NCBI RefSeq assembly: GCF_022899245.1
Contig: NZ_JALJAZ010000002.1
Location: forward strand, 124,001-188,000
DNA length: 64,000 nt
Source of the DNA: Falsirhodobacter halotolerans
GTDB lineage: Bacteria > Pseudomonadota > Alphaproteobacteria > Rhodobacterales > Rhodobacteraceae
Direction: 5' to 3'
Shown here piece by piece: positions 61,388-64,000 of the stretch (position 1 is the first letter of the stretch; each line of letters starts with the position of its first letter). Under the pieces are notes generated by a model. It worked only from the letters and a program-made list of their open reading frames with translations, searched no databases and was not told the DNA's origin. A program made the translations under genes and the position numbers.

Positions 61388-62386
61388 ATGAAAACACCCG
61401 CAGTCATGATTGCCGCCCTCTTGTCCACCACCGCGCCCGTTCTGGCGCAGGACATGCCGGGGACCGGCACGTCGATCAATCTGGCGCAGCCCAGCTGGGA
61501 CACGAGCTGGTTCCACACCGAAATCTACAAGCAGCTTTTCGAGGAACTGGGATACACCGTCAACGGCCCGCAGACGCTGGACAACCCGCCCTTCTATCAG
61601 GCCGTGGCCTATGGCGACGTGGACCTGTGGCTGGATGGCTGGTTCCCGCTGCACGACACCTACCGCCCGATCTTCGAAGGGTCGGCCGAGGTGGTGGGCG
61701 CGGTCGCCCCCGGCGGCGCGATGGAAGGATATCTTGTCGACAAGGCGGCGGCGGACGAATTCGGCATCACCACGCTGGACGATTTCAAGCGCCCGGAGGT
61801 CCGCGAGGCGTTCGACCGCAACGGCGACGGCAAGGCCGACATGGTCGCCTGCCCCCCCGGCTGGGGGTGCGAACTGTCGATCGCCAAACATATCGACGCC
61901 TATGACTTGGGCGACGACATCAACCTGATCAACGCAGGCTATGCCGCATCCATGGCCGATGCGATCGCGGCGCAGGGGGCGGGGGAACACATCCTGTTCT
62001 ATACCTGGACGCCGAACTGGACCGTCAACGAACTGGTCCCCGGCGAGGATGTCGTCTGGATCCAGGTCCCCGACCGCGAGGTGGAGACCGACCTGCCCGC
62101 AGCCGAACCGACCGCCGGGGTGACGGGCTGCGTGGCCGATCCCTGCCGTCTGGGATATCCGGGCAACGACATCTCGGCGGTGGTGAACAGCGCGTTTCTG
62201 GACGCAAACCCGGCGGTCCGCGCCCTGCTGGAGGTGTCCGAGATCCCGGTGGCCGACATCTTCGAACAGAACGCCGCCATGAACGCAGGCGACGACGACA
62301 TCGAAGCGCAGGCCGCCGCGTGGATCGAGGCGAACCGCGACACGGTCGACGGCTGGATCGAGACCGCGGTCAACGCCCAGAACTGA
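61388..62386 (+). CDS. proX: Glycine betaine/proline/choline-binding protein (OpuAC domain)
   Basis: A 332-residue periplasmic binding protein. The Sec signal MKTPAVMIAALLSTTAPVLAQ is followed by an OpuAC domain with TSINLAQPSWDTSWFHTEIY and GDVDLWLDGWFPLHDTY, rich in the Trp residues that box quaternary ammonium ligands. AAGGAG fits the ATG at 61388 best; ATGs at 61385 and 61374 are in frame. Unlike the other ABC operons here, the binding-protein gene is last and is closed by a strong terminator. Confidence 0.9.
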   Translation: MKTPAVMIAALLSTTAPVLAQDMPGTGTSINLAQPSWDTSWFHTEIYKQLFEELGYTVNGPQTLDNPPFYQAVAYGDVDLWLDGWFPLHDTYRPIFEGSAEVVGAVAPGGAMEGYLVDKAAADEFGITTLDDFKRPEVREAFDRNGDGKADMVACPPGWGCELSIAKHIDAYDLGDDINLINAGYAASMADAIAAQGAGEHILFYTWTPNWTVNELVPGEDVVWIQVPDREVETDLPAAEPTAGVTGCVADPCRLGYPGNDISAVVNSAFLDANPAVRALLEVSEIPVADIFEQNAAMNAGDDDIEAQAAAWIEANRDTVDGWIETAVNAQN

Positions 62387-62403
62387 TCGGGCGCATGTCC
62401 GGC

Positions 62404-62432
62404 GCAGTGATCCCCCGAACGGGGGTCACTGC
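62404..62432 (+). terminator. Rho-independent-like terminator after proX
   Basis: GCAGTGA-t-CCCCCG and CGGGGGTCACTGC form a 13-bp stem with one bulged T and an AA turn, followed by CCCTTT. It lies between the converging proX and lysR genes and best serves the plus strand. Confidence 0.75.
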
Positions 62433-62436
62433 CCTT

Positions 62437-63321
62437 TCATCTGCGGTCGATCAACCAGTCCCGCAGCACCTGCATATTGCGTTTCAGGCCCTTTCCTTCG
62501 GGGTTGAGAAGCCAGATCGCCTCGCCCGATCGGATCGGCGGGCCGAAGGGCAGATGGAGCGATCTGTCCGCAAGTTCGGACGTGACGTAATGAAGCGGCA
62601 CCACGGCGATTCCCAATCCCAGAATGGCGGCCTCGATCAGCAGGGCGCTGTGTGAAAAGCGGTTTCCCCTGATCGTCCCGCGATGGCGCGTTCCCGAAAT
62701 GCGCAGCCATGTCAGCCACAGGCTGGGCCGGCTGGCATTCTGCAGCGAGGGGATGGCGTCGAAATCCAGCATGTCGCGCGGGGTGCCGGGGGGCAGAAGG
62801 TTCGGGCTGGCGACGACGACCAACTCCTCGTCGAACAGCTTGTGGGCCCGTCCACGCCACTGGCCAGCGCCCCGCATGATGGCGATGTCCACGGCCCGCG
62901 CGTCCACGTCCTGATCTTCGGTCAGCATGGTCAATTCGAACGGGATGTCACCGTGATTGCGGCAGAAATCCCGCATCCGCGGCAGAAGCCATGTCGAGGC
63001 AAGGGTCGGCGTGCTGCCCACCAGCAGCCATTCGTTCGCACGGCGGCCGCGCACGGCATCGATGGACGCTTCCTCCAGCCGTGCCAGGATCTGAACCACA
63101 TCCTCGTAATAGGAACGACCGATTTCGGTCAGCGCAAGATGGGAGCCCGCCCGTTCGAACAGCGCGAGGTTCAAGAACGACTCCAGCCCCTGAACATGCC
63201 GACTGACGCCGCTTTGCGTCATTCCAAGCTCGTCCGCCGCCTTGGTGAAGTTCAACAGGCGGGCGGCGGCCTCAAAAGCCTGAAGGGCCGGGAGAGAGGG
63301 GAGAAGACGGCGGGTCGACAT
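62437..63321 (-). CDS. LysR-family transcriptional regulator, GcvA-like
   Basis: A 294-residue GcvA/TrpI-type LysR protein. It begins with LPSLPALQAFEAAARLLNFTKAADELGMTQSGVSRHVQGLE, quoted as the helix pair FTKAADELGMTQSGVSRHVQ, followed by the LALFERAG wing. The effector domain starts near residue 95. It diverges across 191 bp from the amino-acid-type binding-protein gene at 63513, its most likely target. Confidence 0.9.
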   Translation of the reverse strand: MSTRRLLPSLPALQAFEAAARLLNFTKAADELGMTQSGVSRHVQGLESFLNLALFERAGSHLALTEIGRSYYEDVVQILARLEEASIDAVRGRRANEWLLVGSTPTLASTWLLPRMRDFCRNHGDIPFELTMLTEDQDVDARAVDIAIMRGAGQWRGRAHKLFDEELVVVASPNLLPPGTPRDMLDFDAIPSLQNASRPSLWLTWLRISGTRHRGTIRGNRFSHSALLIEAAILGLGIAVVPLHYVTSELADRSLHLPFGPPIRSGEAIWLLNPEGKGLKRNMQVLRDWLIDRR

Positions 63322-63433
63322 GATGAAAACTCATGACAGAGGGATGGATAGTGGGGTTGGCAGGTCTTTGCAAATGACGTTAGCTTGGATTCAAATGTCG
63401 TGCATCACGACGACCGGCCGTACGGCATGAGTT

Positions 63434-63461
63434 ATATGCTGTGCCATATTCTAAAGCATAT
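63434..63461. promoter_or_regulatory. Inverted repeat upstream of the terminal binding-protein gene
   Basis: ATATGCT and AGCATAT form a perfect 7-bp inverted repeat with a 14-bp spacer in the AT-richer lysR/binding-protein gap. It is a reasonable LysR-type site, 52 bp before the plus-strand gene. Confidence 0.4.
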
Positions 63462-63512
63462 CAATCGGGAAAGCCTGAAAAACAGGCGGGAACCACCCAA
63501 CAGGAGAATGCC

Positions 63513-64000
63513 ATGATCTCTCGTCGTCGTTTTTCGGCCCTGATGGCCGGCGGGGCTGCGATGGCGGCGATGCCCGCGCGCGCCCAGACCCAAGGATCGT
63601 TGGAGCGGATAAAGGCGTCCGGCGTCCTGCGCATCGGGGCCGTCGCGGACGGGGCGCCCTATTACCAAAAGAGCATCATGGACGGAAGCTGGCGCGGGTT
63701 CTACATGGACATCTGCCAGAAACTGGCGGACGACCTCGGCCTTCAGCTTCAGGTTCTGGAAACGACTTGGGGCAATTCCGTTCTCGATCTTCAGACGGAC
63801 AAGCTGGACGTGTTCTTCGGCCTGAACCCCACGCCCGCACGGCAGGAGGTCATCGACTTTTCCGGCCCCTGTTTCCGCAACGCCTTCACGCTCGTCACTT
63901 CGCGCGACAGCACCGCCACCACGTGGGAGGAGTTCAACACCCCCGACATGCGGATCGCGGTCGATGCCGGATCCTCGCATGATGCCGCCGTCACGCGGCA
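63513..64000 (+). CDS. Amino-acid-type ABC transporter substrate-binding protein (SBP_bac_3), 3' end beyond the window
   Basis: The frame stays open to the window edge; 162 complete codons are visible. The signal sequence starts MISRRRFSALMAGGAAMAAM, with twin arginines, and PARAQ marks the likely cleavage site. The mature part has RIKASGVLRIGAVADGAPYY, FYMDICQKLADDLGLQLQ and FGLNPTPARQEVIDFSGPCF, the family 3 pattern of amino-acid binding proteins. A CAGGAG site precedes the ATG. The family usually has about 260-280 residues, so roughly 100 are missing. Confidence 0.88.
   Translation, partial: MISRRRFSALMAGGAAMAAMPARAQTQGSLERIKASGVLRIGAVADGAPYYQKSIMDGSWRGFYMDICQKLADDLGLQLQVLETTWGNSVLDLQTDKLDVFFGLNPTPARQEVIDFSGPCFRNAFTLVTSRDSTATTWEEFNTPDMRIAVDAGSSHDAAVTR

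Overview
The window looks like chromosomal DNA of a high-G+C alphaproteobacterium of the Rhodobacteraceae/Paracoccaceae type. The reasons are heavy G/C third-position use, dense operons joined by ATGA and TGATG start/stop overlaps, many solute-binding-protein transporters (one TRAP, four ABC systems), several LysR and LacI regulators, an ACR3-type ars operon, a PhoX phosphatase and a LOV-HWE histidine kinase. I found no rRNA, tRNA, CRISPR array, insertion sequence or prophage. No gene-free stretch exceeds about 210 bp. This is a catabolic and transport accessory region.

Layout. 1-2.8 kb: the 3' part of a YdiJ-type FAD/Fe-S dehydrogenase and a small SH3 lipoprotein. 2.8-10.4 kb (minus): a nine-gene operon running from a PotD-like binding protein through PotB/PotC/PotA-like components to a quinone oxidoreductase, a GST, a RidA-family protein, a DUF1028 protein and a LysR regulator. 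10.6-16.9 kb (minus): an unusual operon of an NtaA/DszA-type flavin monooxygenase, an AtuA/DUF1446 protein, DUF4387, a flavin reductase, an FMO-like flavoprotein, a divergent AroQ-like protein and a D-2-hydroxyacid dehydrogenase. A LacI regulator (17.1 kb) diverges from it. 18.1-25.2 kb: a TRAP transporter, a 3-hydroxyacyl-CoA-dehydrogenase-like enzyme, a second LacI regulator, and an HpsN-like (HisD-fold) dehydrogenase with an SDR. The same 18-bp palindrome lies in front of the monooxygenase operon and the TRAP operon, so the two are probably one regulon.

25.2-30.7 kb: acr3-arsC-arsR, a LOV blue-light kinase and a Tat-exported PhoX. 30.7-51.8 kb: a large amine/amino-acid region with LysR, two double-GNAT paralogs, a PuuB-like oxidase, two HAD hydrolases, a cupin, an ArgE-like deacetylase, a class III aminotransferase, a GhrA-like reductase, a complete dipeptide-type ABC importer with a fused double ATPase, Lrp/AsnC, another DAO-type oxidase, two aldehyde dehydrogenases and a tartrate/D-malate dehydrogenase. 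The predicted flow is import, deacylation, oxidation or transamination to aldehydes, then oxidation to acids.

51.8-58.7 kb: hydantoinase/oxoprolinase subunits HyuA-HyuB in one operon with HcnA- and HcnB-like subunits of an opine/D-hydroxyproline/HCN-type dehydrogenase. The HcnC-like subunit is transcribed divergently across an intergenic region carrying two symmetrically placed copies of a 13-bp operator. 58.8-64 kb: an orphan HNH mini-protein, a ProVWX-type betaine/choline importer with an apparently leaderless first gene and a clear terminator, a GcvA-like LysR, and the 5' part of an amino-acid-type binding protein.

The strongest candidates for undescribed biology are the LacI-controlled monooxygenase/AtuA/DUF4387/AroQ-like operon with its co-regulated TRAP importer, and the Hyu-Hcn composite locus with its paired operators. 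All functions are inferred by reading the sequence. No database search was run.
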